Positions 46,425 through 58,880 of a DNA stretch of 64,000 nucleotides are shown here, piece after piece. The translations under genes and the position numbers were made by a program. The stretch is from Echinococcus granulosus. Taxonomy: Eukaryota; Platyhelminthes; Cestoda; Cyclophyllidea; Taeniidae. The notes below the pieces were generated by a model that saw nothing but the letters and a program-made list of their open reading frames with translations, did no database searches and was not told the DNA's origin. The stretch covers positions 250,108 to 314,107 of the forward strand of contig NW_020170472.1 of the NCBI RefSeq assembly GCF_000524195.1, written 5' to 3'. Each line of letters begins with the position of its first letter. The first letter of the stretch is position 1.

Positions 46425-48295
46425 ATGTCAGCTGATGGCTCGTCCACGTCTACCGGTACGTCCATTAACCAACTAACGCGCGATGACAATCAGATGGTCG
46501 CTGACCCTGGCACGAGCAGCAGGAACAACGTCAACTTAAATACACCGACGTTTAATATCATCCACCAGCAGGTCACCAACTTATTATACTTCTCACTTCT
46601 ACTCGATATTTATTCTCCTACTTACCCATACATTTCTGGTCACCTTTTTCAATGATCCATTTATTTGATGAGTGTTTGTTTGTTCTTCCCATCTAATATT
46701 CACTTCCAACCTCACTGTTTCAGATACCGGGTACCACAACACCTGACAAGAAGTTGTCAGCAACACAGATTTTGGAGAGGACTTCGCTGAAGGTGATAAG
46801 CGTTAGCACGTTTAGTGACTATCGTCACTGTCTTTGTTGTACAATTTGAAAAAATTCTACATACTTTTTTTTTCCGATTTCAGAACCGCCGAGACATGTC
46901 AGAGGAGCAGGCAAAGCGGGTGGGTGATTCTGACAATGGCAGTGCTGGCGTTGAATGCACTGACTTTTATGTGTCCAGTTTATTGACTCCCCTCTTTTCT
47001 TGACTCCTTCAGCGAGAATTTTGGAAATCCGTCAAGCCGATTCCACTGCCCAATTTTGACTAGTGAGAGAAGATGGGACGTAGACCGAACTGTTTCTATG
47101 CTGGTAGTACTTGGTCAGACCAAATGGACTTCTTCCAGCCAAGTGTGGAGGGCTTTCAGTTTTTACAAATAAATTACTCCTTGGATATGGATGTCTTGTC
47201 TACTTTGTCAGACTTTCGAAGTGATTCCTCGTCAATTTTGACGGTTAAGCCTTGAGTAGGTGGAACAGCACTTCCGCAATATCGCCTCCCACTTGATACA
47301 TAAGCGGACTTTTGTCTCGGATTGAGCGAGATTATGTGTTCAATAGGGACCGCGGTCCTCATTCCCATTCGTTTGCGTCGAAGTCAACTACCTTAGGCTA
47401 AGTGTTTGATCCTGACATGTGGAGGCACTCGTGAGACCCATCCCAATAATCACGGTTGTCTTGGTCTAGTCACCTTCTAAGGCCCACTGTTCCCTAAGAC
47501 GGCCTAGTCGGTATGAGTTTGATTTATCCCAGCAGAATCACTTGGTCCTTCTCCTAAGGGTCTACCGACCTGGAGGTCGACAGGATGAAGGAAGAGGAGT
47601 GACTCGTTTTGAGAGCATGGAAACAACATCCATGAGGAGATGCTGGGTTCGCGATTTACAGATTGGTTGATAGTGCTCAACACGTAACAGTTGATTGCCT
47701 AGCAAACCGGTAAATGAATCTCATGGCGATAATTGGAGTTGGGTGGGAGCTTCTCGATTTCTGGGCTTGTCTTCAACTTTGTCAGGAATTTACATTTCGT
47801 AGCGCATTTTGAAGTGGTTTAGATCATCACGCTCGACTGCACTGAGGCTTGGTCAGCTAAATGCAATTTGGAGTAGTGGGATGGACAAAACTCCCCTGCC
47901 CAACTGGCGGACTTCTTGTGACTTTTTGCCAAGTTATAACCATTCCGCCCGTCTCTTTGGTAATTGCCGTTATGCACATTAAGCCTTTTGAAAGACTTTG
48001 CTCATTTTTTTAAGATGTATTCGGCGCCATTGTTTTGTCGTCTATTCAAAGTTGGAGTGGGTGCCTTCGGGACCAGGCTGCTCTGTAGACAAGCAATTGT
48101 TGAAAATGCCTCGGCCCACTCGGCACTTTCCATGCGTAGTCATTTGTTACTTTGTTTTAGCTCGTTTTGTTTCGTTAAATGTCACCGCGGGTCTTTCAGT
48201 CTTTGGAAGCTTAACATCCGCCATTGGTTTTTCACCCGCCCTTCCAAGCATAATGTATCTCCCATTGCAGGACTCCAACTCTGAGATCACTGTTG
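46425..48295 (+). CDS. Partial gene model, unrecognised (3' end unresolved)
   Basis: Exons 46425-46571, 46724-46792 and 46884-46919 join in phase 0 with GT..AG introns of 152 and 91 bp. A fourth likely exon starts at 48271 after a clean acceptor (cccattgcag). The product starts MSADGSSTSTGTSINQ and is Ser/Thr/Asn-rich. It then has a polar, helix-prone stretch (DKKLSATQILERTSLK, NRRDMSEEQAKR, DSNSEITV). I do not recognise it and could not find the last exon. The ATG sits three bases after a possible acceptor, so a 5' untranslated exon may precede it. It lies inside the segment present in the first array unit and absent from the second. Confidence 0.42.
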
Positions 48296-51200
48296 GTGAG
48301 TTTTGCGAGTAAGTTATCGCCAAATGTACAGCCGCCATTATTCGTGCAACAGTAAGGAAACCAACATTCTTGGAGCATTACTTTACCCGATAACCAGGAT
48401 CTTCAAAACAGGACAGCCGATTTTCTTTCGCACTTTTTTCTCCGATTTTCCGTCATTTCTGCCAATCCTGTTAGCAAATATCTGCGTGGAGGAGGGAACG
48501 AGAAGCAGAATGTTGGTGTCTCGGTATCATGGGCAGTTCAAATCCCTTAGTCGTTGCTTTCGTTCACCTGTGCGTCAGGATCTAACGCATGGATAGTGTT
48601 TGCTAGTATGAAAATGCATAACACTGGCATAACAGGTGGATGAACTCAGGCGTCTCTACCTCCACCCTGGATATTGCAAACCACGTTGGCACAGTTGACT
48701 GATCTACAGCTGTCGTATTAACAGTGCTGAAACATGGCTGACTCCCTCCCTCCGCTGTTTTGATCCGCCAACCTATCGAGGTGGATAATACTCACGTGTA
48801 CTTATCTGTCTTCATTATCTACGATTCGGATGTTGGTGGTACTGGGATTCTGCAGTTACTGGTAAGATCATCGCTCTATCATCGCGATTTTCAGCCCTAA
48901 ACAATCATAATAAATTGATGAAATTGTGTGAATGGAGAGGATTGCAGGATTCTCCACACCTGCCTTCGTGGGATGAGAGATTTTCTGTATCTAAGCCAGG
49001 CTAACTGATTGAACCGATGATCCAGGTAGGCGCCACTTGGCGAATACTTACAAACGATGATAGCGGCGTGTGTGAGGTGAAACAATTAATAATGTTCAAT
49101 ATCTCGCCCACGCCGTGACGGAGGTGGTAGGCAGAGGAAAGGGTACACAAGTGATATCAAGAATGACCTAGTCGAAAGGAAATAGGAAGCGGTCTCATCG
49201 GTTTACTTCAGCCTAGCTGCGGGAATTTGAAGAACATTTGGAAGTGCGCTCTACGCGAAATAATACGACGCATTTCGCTTGCAGATGATCCATACCGAGG
49301 GATCTCCACCTCACTGCGGATGTATCCCAGTAGGTTGTCTGTAGGGGTTGAGAGTCTGTGGAGGTAAGCTCAAACATATAATCATCTAATAGGGTTGGTG
49401 AGAAGGGTACATGAATTTCAGACAGCTGTGTTGCTTCGGGATTGAAAGTCGCCTTAGTCGCATGACGGACGTGTCCAGGGTAACAGCTCCGTATTCCTTT
49501 GCCAAGATCGAGCAGACCATGTTGTCCCTTAGCATCAGCATCTGCCTATTCTTATTTACTGGTGGATGGTGGTCCATGCGTCCGTTGAATTTTCATGCAT
49601 TTTTTTCACAATTTTTAGTTAAAATATACATCAGTTGCTGTCATGCTTCAACCAAACATGCCTACTGACAATGGAAATAAAATTGTTGCAAGATGTGGTT
49701 TTTTTCTCGATAATTATCTCCTTTGAATCCCTTTTGGGAGTTGCATAAGTGGGATTCCTAGCTTGAGATCTCCATTCTCAAAACGCTCACAAATTGCCAA
49801 AATCGCACACATTGACTAAATAGCGTGATCATTTTCTTCGCAATTAATTAAAATAGTGGTAGCATTCTGAACCACACATTATAGGTTGGCAAACTTTTAT
49901 GATCCATCAATTCTTATCTTTAGACTCGATTTAGCGATGTTCCAGAGATCATGATGAAAGTTCGGAGATGAGTCACCGCAGTTGTTTAAAGGTCATACTC
50001 TTACCCACCCCTCCTCATTTGCGTCCTAAGTCATGTTTTCAAGCTAAGCCATCTGGACTCTGACCCCACTGTCATCTTATCAACTATAGCTTTGCCGAGG
50101 TCCCCTGATATTCGGCGTGTTTCCACGGCCTGGGTTGGGATTTAGGATTTAACAACGTTTGAGGTGGGAGGGTAGGAGCGGATGCATGACGTACCTCAAC
50201 ATTTGCCTGTTTTGTAACCAAGGCATACCCAATTTCATCGACTATGCTTTGCTAACAACCTGAATATGCGATAAGTATTGAAGCTAGACTACCAGCTGCA
50301 TTGTTGGCTGTATGAGTAGGTCCGTGTTGGAAGCGTGTGCCCAAGGCAGATGGCCTCCCTGTCCTCCGGGCAGTCGGCTTAACAATCACGCTCTGTGAGT
50401 CATCTCAGTACCACTGCTAGCATTGAGGTCAAGGCTTCGGTTAATCAAAGCCTACCACCTCCAAACTAAAACATGAGTTACGGATTTCTCACCTAGCCGA
50501 ATGTCACGTGTGTGATAGACTGTCACTTAGTCAGCCCTCTGTCAATCTGCCTGAAATTCCAGCATACAGAATGAAGGAATAAGCAAAGATAAATACTTTT
50601 CAGACGTTGCATTTGTTTGGTGAGAAAGTTTATTCAATTGTAGATGCATTTTGTCGCAACACATTGCTGTCAGAGGCTAGGTGCCCGTTAAATATATGCA
50701 TTACGAAGCATTAAGAGACATGCATTAGCCCTCGGTACGGCTGGGTGCAATCCTCTGTGCTCTACGCCACTTTTACTTAGATTTCAAAGTGTCCACCGGT
50801 ATACCACGTCAGTTATGTCTAATTGGTGTCGGTTTTATGAACCAGGCCTCAGTAGACTTCAAACATTCCAAAGTTCTTTGTTAATCCACTTCACCATTTG
50901 AGGGGGAGAGGGGGAGAAAGAAGACATTTTAGTAATGCTTCACATCCAAATTGACGAAATGAATGGTTAACACCTATATTAAGCAGAAACAGTATCGTGA
51001 ACATCCAATTATATAGAGGCGTCCATCTAAAATGCGACAATATGCTATCGCTTCGTGTCCATTGCCCATTTCGTTAAGCTAGTTATATTCCTAAGTGAGA
51101 AATCAAAACACCCGTCTTCCCATCTTTATGTTGAATTACTCTGTCTTGTCAAAAGTCAACAACGAAAGTAAAGTCTTGCACATGGAGGTATTAAAGATCT

Positions 51201-51819
51201 GCCTTCCATTGTCTCTTACCTCATTCGTCGTTTGAAGTGGACGAGGGATATTTTGGAGTAGGTATTCACTCGCAACTGGCCAATATCTCTAATGAAATAC
51301 TTCCTTGCACATTTAGGTGGGTATGTGTGTGTATGTACAACATAATGTGGAAATAGTGTGGATTGGGCCTTTCGACACATTTGCTCTCTGCTTTAGATTG
51401 GAGAACTCTGGTGTTTCTAATGTTGAGTGTCTGCATCTAATGCTCTTGCTAATACCCGGCACTCCAACACTTCATGAGGAATTGGTCTCACATGCAAGCT
51501 GGCCCGCACAGAGGTCAGGTCTCACGCCCAGGACAGCTCAAATTCAATTCATCCGGTTTAGTGATTCTGTTGAATATTCGTCTTCTCTTCTCCAGAAGTA
51601 GTCAGCTTTGCATGTTTGTCGCTCCATTCTGACGCTAAATCGGTTTGAATGCAAAAGGACAAAGTTGAAGTAAACGAGTCAAAATAAGGGGAAGAATGCA
51701 TGGAGCTTCCTTCAAGCATGGAACAGTATGGAATTAAGGCAAAGATACGGAACTTCACGCGTTAAGTGATGCATTGGATGGTGGCTTTGACGGTGCAGTT
51801 TGTCCACGATCGTGGTCGG

Positions 51820-52085
51820 TGGTGCTGGATAGTGAATGAATACGAAGAAAGAAGAGGAAATGACGCCCTCTTGCTCAATAAGTGACAGTACCAGGACTAA
51901 TATTCGTTGAATACCTATGGGTGACGCACGCTTGGTAACTTTTTCCATGCGTTTTCATCAAAATTGCAAATGAAGTCAACTATTTGTTGTATGGTGGATT
52001 ACAGACGCCTTGGCTGTCACAATCTCCACGCTGAACGTCTTTAACAGCGGTGCGACCGGTAACGAAACAGGCGAGTTGTAGTGGT
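51820..52085 (+). pseudogene. Decayed copy of the 3' end of the 39733-40673 gene
   Basis: This aligns in order with 40366-40660: end of exon 3, the whole intron (including caactatttgt and the acagacgccttgg acceptor region), and exon 4 to acaggcgagttgtagtgg. Exon 4 lacks an internal stretch, the former coding frame has stops, and the donor GTAAGTG is lost. Because the intron is copied, it arose by DNA duplication, not by retroposition. It sits between units of the tandem array. Confidence 0.75.
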
Positions 52086-52124
52086 GTAAACGTTAGTCAA
52101 AGCCAAAAGATTAAAACGTATGTC

Positions 52125-52690
52125 AGAGGTCATTCCTTTGCAGGCCGTTATTCCTACTTTTGTGGCCTAGACCACAGGCATTAAATATCGAGAAGTGGCT
52201 ATTGGCAACACTGATTGCGCCCCTCATTTTGATTTTCATATTCATTTTACAGTCATAGCTGCCTATTTGATCTCAGCAACTTGACCCAATGCCATTAGTG
52301 CCTTTTTGATCCAAGCAAAACCAAAAAGGCGAAACAAAGATCAAATTCAGACTAGGAGGTGAGGGGTAACTCAGGTTAGTGGGAAACTTACGGGCCTCTA
52401 ATAGAACACAAATGGCAAATAGTTGCCTTTAACTCTCAACTCCTTGGAAGATATTGCACGTTGGGATAAAAAGGAATGTCCTTTCGATTGTATTTATGAC
52501 TTATCTGGCAAGTCGATGTTTGCCTGCCCATGCGAGTAGGTCGAGGACATCACCTCTAGCCTCCTCAGGCTGTAATTAATCTTCACTGAAATAGAAGACG
52601 AGACAGAACTCTTCGAACTTGGCCGTGAATAGCCACACTGACACCTTCGGTGTATGTGTGTGCCTTCACACAGAGTTAAATAAAGATCCC
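52125..52690. repeat. Second copy of the 45590-46140 segment
   Basis: See the match words at 45590-46140. In this copy the homology runs directly into array sequence at about 52820. In the first copy about 3.1 kb of other sequence (46.14-49.25 kb) intervenes before the same junction. Confidence 0.65.
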
Positions 52691-55600
52691 ACCGTGCCTC
52701 ATTTTTCGCGTGAGGTGGTAGACAAAGACAGACCTTGTCTCAAGAGAATCAGATGCAAGCCCATAAGCCTTCTTTTACCCATCTATGACAATTTGAAGCC
52801 TCCTTCACACAAAATAGAAAGTCACATTTCGCTTGCAGGCGAAATATAGAGAGAGACTGCTTGTCTCAATCGCAATGTGCTCAAAGTTAACAGGATTGTG
52901 TAGGTTGTTTGTGAGTGTTGAGGGATTGTAAAGGCAACTCCCACCATTTAATTATCTCAAAGAATAGGGGGTGGTGAGGGGGGTACACGAATTTCCCGAC
53001 AGCAGTGATGCCTCAGATTTGATGATCACCTCAATCACGCAATGAGCACATTTTCGTGCAGGCCATATCCCCTCCACCAAGATCAAAACAAGTCAGTATT
53101 TCTTTTCTCAACATTGTCAGTATCTACTTACATCTTACTTGGCAGTGGAAAATGACCCTTTGTGCTCAATAAATTGTTTGTATATTTCCTCTTGATTTTT
53201 GGTTAGAAGAAATAACCGGTGAGGTCATGACTCATTTAAACATGCCCTCCAGGAATGAGAATGAAGTTGTTACAAGACCTGTTTTTCAAAGTAATCATCC
53301 CCCCACTGTGCCTCTTGGGAGTTGATTAAATAAAATTCCTAGCATAATACCGCTGTGTCCAGTCACTTTTTCACACCCTCGGAAAGCGCCTAAATTACCG
53401 ATTTTCTCAAAATAATGACATAGCATGATCACTTCTGTGCCACTCTTCTAAAACAACAGTAGTATCTGCCCCTCATCTGTTGGGTTGTCAGAATTCATAA
53501 CTTATCCAATCATATTTTTTGGACTTGATCTAGCCATGTGCTAGAAAACATCATGCAAAGGTCAGGGATGAGCCACCACGTCCGTTGAAAGGTCCCGTGC
53601 CTACTTATTCATCCTCATTTGCGTCTTGTGTCCGGTTTTTAAGCCAAGACAATCTGATCCTGACTCAAAGCACACACTGCTGTCGCCCTATTCGTTGTTG
53701 TGTTGCCTAGGCCCCCTGATATTTAATTTATTTCTGCTTCCTGGGTTGGTGCTCAAAATCTACTAGTATTTGACCAAGGGGAGTAGGAGTGAATATATGG
53801 TGGATTGCAGAATTGCTCTGTCTTGTGTCCGACATGCACTTCTAATTTTATCTACCATTCATTGTATCAAGTTGACCTTAGACGACCAGGTGGATGGATG
53901 GCTTGACGTTTGAATGGGTGAGGAGGTCAGCTTTGGGTGAATGAGCACAAGACAGATGGCTGTCCTGTCCTGTAGGCGGTCAGCCTAACAGTCGGGTTCG
54001 ACGATTTATCTCTGCACCTCTGCTGGTATTGCGGTTATGAGCTTAGGTAACTAAAGCATAACGTTGCCAAACAAATATCTGGCTGTCGCTTGCTCACCTA
54101 GCTGGATGTCACGTGTGCGGTGAAATTTAGCTGAGCCAAGCCTGTTCCAAACGGTCTAAAATGTTCATAGAGATGAATGAAATAGCCGATGTTAAACGCC
54201 CTCTCTTTAAGGCCTAATTTACTTAAAAAGAAAGTTTGTACATTTTTCAATGTAACTCACTGAAAAGCCTTGCTAGTAGAGGTGGGTCTCCGTCAAATGC
54301 ATGCATTAGAAGGCACTGAGGGACATTCATTAATCCTTCAGTACGCTAGTGTGTACTTCTCTGTGCTCCTCACCACCTTTCCTTCGACCTCGAGATGTCT
54401 GGATGGCTCACCGTGTCGATAGCGCCCCATGAGCGTCTGCTTTAGGAGACAGGTTTAATTGGAGTCCGCGTTTTGAAAGGTCTTCACTTAACTGCCATGC
54501 CATTTGAGGAGAAGGGGATGCGGCTTCCAGTTGTTGACACCTGTATTAAAGTGAAGGCGAAACCATGAGCATTAAATTACATCGCGGAATTCACCTAGAA
54601 TTCGACAACATGCTCTCACTTAAAGTCAATTCTTTGTCTGTGTTGAACCGTTTGAGCTCTAAAGTAAGGGGTGTTGTGTCATAGAATTGGCATTTTCCTC
54701 TTTTATGCAAGTCTTTATACGCTTAGACTGCGGGGATGGTAAAATCAAATGGGTAAGATGATGTGAAAGTAGGGGGCGAGGAGCGGAGATGAGAGGAAAG
54801 GGAGAAACGCCGGTGAGTGTAAACCCCAGCAATTACAATCAATTCCTTTGCCAATACGTGGCCCGACAAACCCAAATGCAGAGCTGGGCACCCATGCAAG
54901 CCAACCCGCACAGAGATCAGGTCCAACACTCACGACAGCACATTTTAGCACATCCAGTTTCGTGATCCCAGAAGATTCGTCTTTTCTTCTCTGAGGGTGG
55001 TCATCTTTGCATGTGTCTCTCAATTCCAGCTTTATGTTAGCCCTGACAGAGAAGGAGAAAGTGGTAACAAATGAGGCAGAAGAGGAAGGAGAGCGTGAAG
55101 AAGACCCATTTTACGTAAAGAAGGATATCAAAAACATCTCGCTCCTTTCTTTGTAGAGAGTCAGTACAACACACCCAAATTTGATGAACATTCACTCAAA
55201 TGCGGCAACTTGATTCCAGCCACTGCTGGCCAAATGTCGGGATGTTTCATCAAGTTATGAGAAGCACAGACTGATTGGGTCTAATGTCACGACACCGCTT
55301 TAATCACATAGTGATCGCCACACAAACCCATAGATCTAACAAATTCGTCTAAATTGCGCTGGCCAGCAAACCACTCTCAACTCTACTGATGAGTTATCAT
55401 GAATGAAAGTGGAAATACCAAGACATTTGAATGCGCAGTCATCAACTAATTGTTCTCTCACACCATTCTAGGTATTTCGCATGTGATCCCTCTGATCTGT
55501 ACCTACTTCACTCATTTGGCAAAGGTATAGTATGTGCAGCAGTTCTTTTAAATTTATCTAATAGGGAAGAACACATATCTATCAAAACATAAGACGCGAC

Positions 55601-58600
55601 ATCTGAAGGCCTTGACACGAACTAAGTATGGTGACATAACTAGGGATGTGCCCATGACCACAATCAGGGAAATTGGAAGGCATAAGATATTCGGTGAGCT
55701 TGCAAACCGGCCCCTACAAAGTACAAGTTTGGCATGAAGAGTAAGTCCAGTCAATTCAATTGCTTTCGCCATTCCCAGAGATTTGGCTTTGCTGCTCCGA
55801 TTTTGGTCAGTTCTTTTCAAGTCGGCCCCATTTAAAAGGAGATGGTAGACTGCAGAATGGCAGAAAAGGGAAGGGAGGAGGTTAATTAAAACAAGCATAA
55901 AGTAGGAGAGGAAGGCTGATGGGGAACATACTTTAGGAATACGAGTACTTTGCTTCTACTGCATACCCATATTCAATTCCATATTTCCTCCACAACTATG
56001 TTGCAACTGCTCGCTGGTTTTCGTTCTCCGTGATATGCTAGTGAACGCGTTGATCAGTGAATGATGCTTATGAAGCATCTTCTTATATAGACTTGCGTTT
56101 TGTTACCTTGAACGTAATTTGCCTAGGCTTGAGAGGAAAGCGAATTGTCAGGAGTGGAGATGATGCATTATTATTGCAGTAATTTGGATAGATGCGCTTT
56201 TCTCGTCCGCTTCGCTGCCATTATTGACCCAGTTTGTTCTTTATTCATTGCCACTTCAACCAACATTCGTGCAAGAAGCAGCTAGGTACTTGAGGCAGAG
56301 CATTTACTTCAACCATGCATAGAGCATCACCAGACAGTGGCCATGCTCTGTCCAACCTCGTATAGTACAAATTAACTGGTTCTGTATGTGTAGAAGTAGA
56401 GATTTAGCATACTTGGATAAATCCTTCACCAAACAATTAGAGTAGAATAATCAGGCCTTATAACTCTAAGACTTGGAGAAGGGGGCATTGTCAAATGGAT
56501 AACAGCCTGTTCCACAGACACAACATGAATTCATCCCTCGTACCCACCTGGCATACACTGCACTGGCCAGATGTAAGGCATATTCTACCCGCCTCTGTAG
56601 CACTGCCCCACCACGTTAGTGACACCTTATTTTCCACACCAGTAATCGTCTAAGCCTTGAATTTTATGTGAATCACGCATTATATGTGAATGGAAATTTG
56701 GACTAATTCCCAAATGTTTTTTCATTCCATGCAAGCGGACCTGCAAAGGTGTCAAGCCCTACACTCAGAGCAGCCCAATTTAGCCCGTCCAGTTTCGTGA
56801 TCTCCAAAGATTTATCTTTCCTTCTCTGAAGTGATTAGATTTGCCTGATTGTCTCTCAATACTAGCTTTATATTGGCGAATGAGGCAGAATAAGGAAAAG
56901 CAAGTGTTAAAGATCCTTTCAACATAAAGAAGGATGGCCAAAAAACCATCTCACCCCTTTCTTTGTAGAGACTCACCTCCATTGACATCTCATTCAAGAG
57001 CCTGCTGTGAGTGCTCGCTTATGGACGGTGCTCATGTACTCTTAGTTGACACGTCAATCAATGTGTGTTTCCGTGAGGCCACCTCCCTCTGTGAAAGTGT
57101 ATTGCATCAATTGTGAGGTGTTTCTCTGGCATTCAGTAAGGAGTCGGAGTTTCGAAGGTGTTGGTCATATTGTTGAAATGCAGTAGGGATGCACGTCCAA
57201 TTGGTATGCACACTAGTTGGTGCAGTTGTTGTCATTACCAATGCTGAACGCGCGTTAACACGAGTAGAGAATCGGCGATTGCGTAAATGAGGGTGTTATG
57301 AATGGAGGTGGATTTATTTAAAACAACTAAACCGATGGTAACATTTGAGGGAGGCGTAGAGGTGGTGAAAAATAGAGTGTGTTGACGGATGTGTAGATGC
57401 ACATTGCAGCCTGTTTCTCGACAAAACAGAAAGCGTGATGGTACTTATTGTTAGCCATTTCTGGACAATAAATTGCCCTGCCATAAATTGTTTCTGAATG
57501 CGATTTCAAATTAAGGATTGGTTTTAGAAACTTCTACTCGGAAAATCCTCGCCCTATAATTGGACCCTGCAAAACCATCGATGACATCAAATCAAATAGG
57601 TGGTTGGGTAAATTACTAAATAGTACTCTAAAAGTAAATTGTATCTATTGCCAAAGGATGACAACAGAGAGAACATGATTTTGTCGACGATTATTCCTCA
57701 CTCAACGGGATAAGGGAAAACTGAGGAAAGCAGGTTGGTTAATGCTGAAAATTGATGACCAGGTGAATGGATGACTGGGTGGATGAGCTAAGCTGAATTG
57801 GATTGTTTTCCAGGTGGTGGTCAGCTCAAAATCAGGTCCGATGAGTCACCTCATGACTGCTGCTTGTTTTGAGGTCATGATTTTGGATGACCAAAGCCTA
57901 ACACCCATGTCCTAAAACATGTCTATCGACTTTACACCCAACCAAATGCCACGAGTGTGAAAATCTTTTACCGGACCATTCTCCACTTTAAATCCTCCAA
58001 GTTAATACCGCAAAAAATTGGCACTGCAAAATGCCTTTGCTGTGGAATCACAACTGTTTGGCGAGAAACTGCTGCAGTTTTAGATGTGTCTCACCACAAT
58101 GCCTTGCTTTCGAAGCATTGACTCTGTCATATTCCTCCAGCTTTGAAAGTGTCTACCTTCTGTATTCACAACTGGATGCTTAGGATATATCGTGTTGTTT
58201 ACAGCCGATGGGCGACTACCGCAGAGTCTAAGCCTAATTGGGCTCCATGTATCCCGAAATTTCACAAACGGTCCAACGGTTGGGGAGGACAGGGAGGATG
58301 CGATAGCATTACCTATCAGTAGGAAAAAAACTTTCGGGAAAGCTTAACAACCAAAGCAATAGATCAGCCCGTTTAAACCTATGCAAAGCGGAACGTGAAA
58401 ATCATGGAAAAAATTAGGGTGGAGTGTCTTAAAACCCTTGACATGAAACAAAAGCTTAAAAACTACCAAATTCGGGTTCTTGGCTTTGTGGCGATTTAAT
58501 GACTGACCTCGCCAATTGTGAGGAGAGGCGTCCTTGATGCTTCGACGCTGCATTCTCACACGATTCAGTAGTAGTACTCCCTTCTTAAACACCCGTTACC

Positions 58601-58880
58601 TTAATTTCTGGAAGATGCAAAGTGTGTGCAATTAAGCGTGCAAACAGATTTGTGGCATGTTTGGCAGTGCCAACTGTTCAATCGCCACTTGCTCTATTCT
58701 GAACCTAACCATCTTCAATGGACACGCGTGCTTGCGCGTCACTACAACGTCAAAAGCTGAACTCAACAAAACACACAGCCAATCTTGGTACAGATTTTCT
58801 AAATGACAGAGGTTAAGAAGGACCACCGAGTCAATAGGAGCCAGTTAATACAATCACTCTTTTCCATTTGTGGGTCGAAA

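Larger units (their letters stand above)
49250..58300. repeat. Old tandem array of related 3.4-3.9 kb units
   Basis: Three copies of the same landmarks recur in order. A landmark around cacctagcYgRatgtcacgtgtg lies near 50490 and 54100, with a weaker match near 57940. A block following it starts near 50620, 54220 and 58060. A block with ccgcacagagRtcaggt and ccRgtttNgtgatt lies near 51500 and 54900, with a more divergent copy near 56740. Spacings are about 3.6 and 3.85 kb for the first, and 3.4 and 1.8 kb for the last, so the third unit is shortened. Matches are clearly diverged. No open frame is conserved between units, so the array is probably non-coding. Confidence 0.65.
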
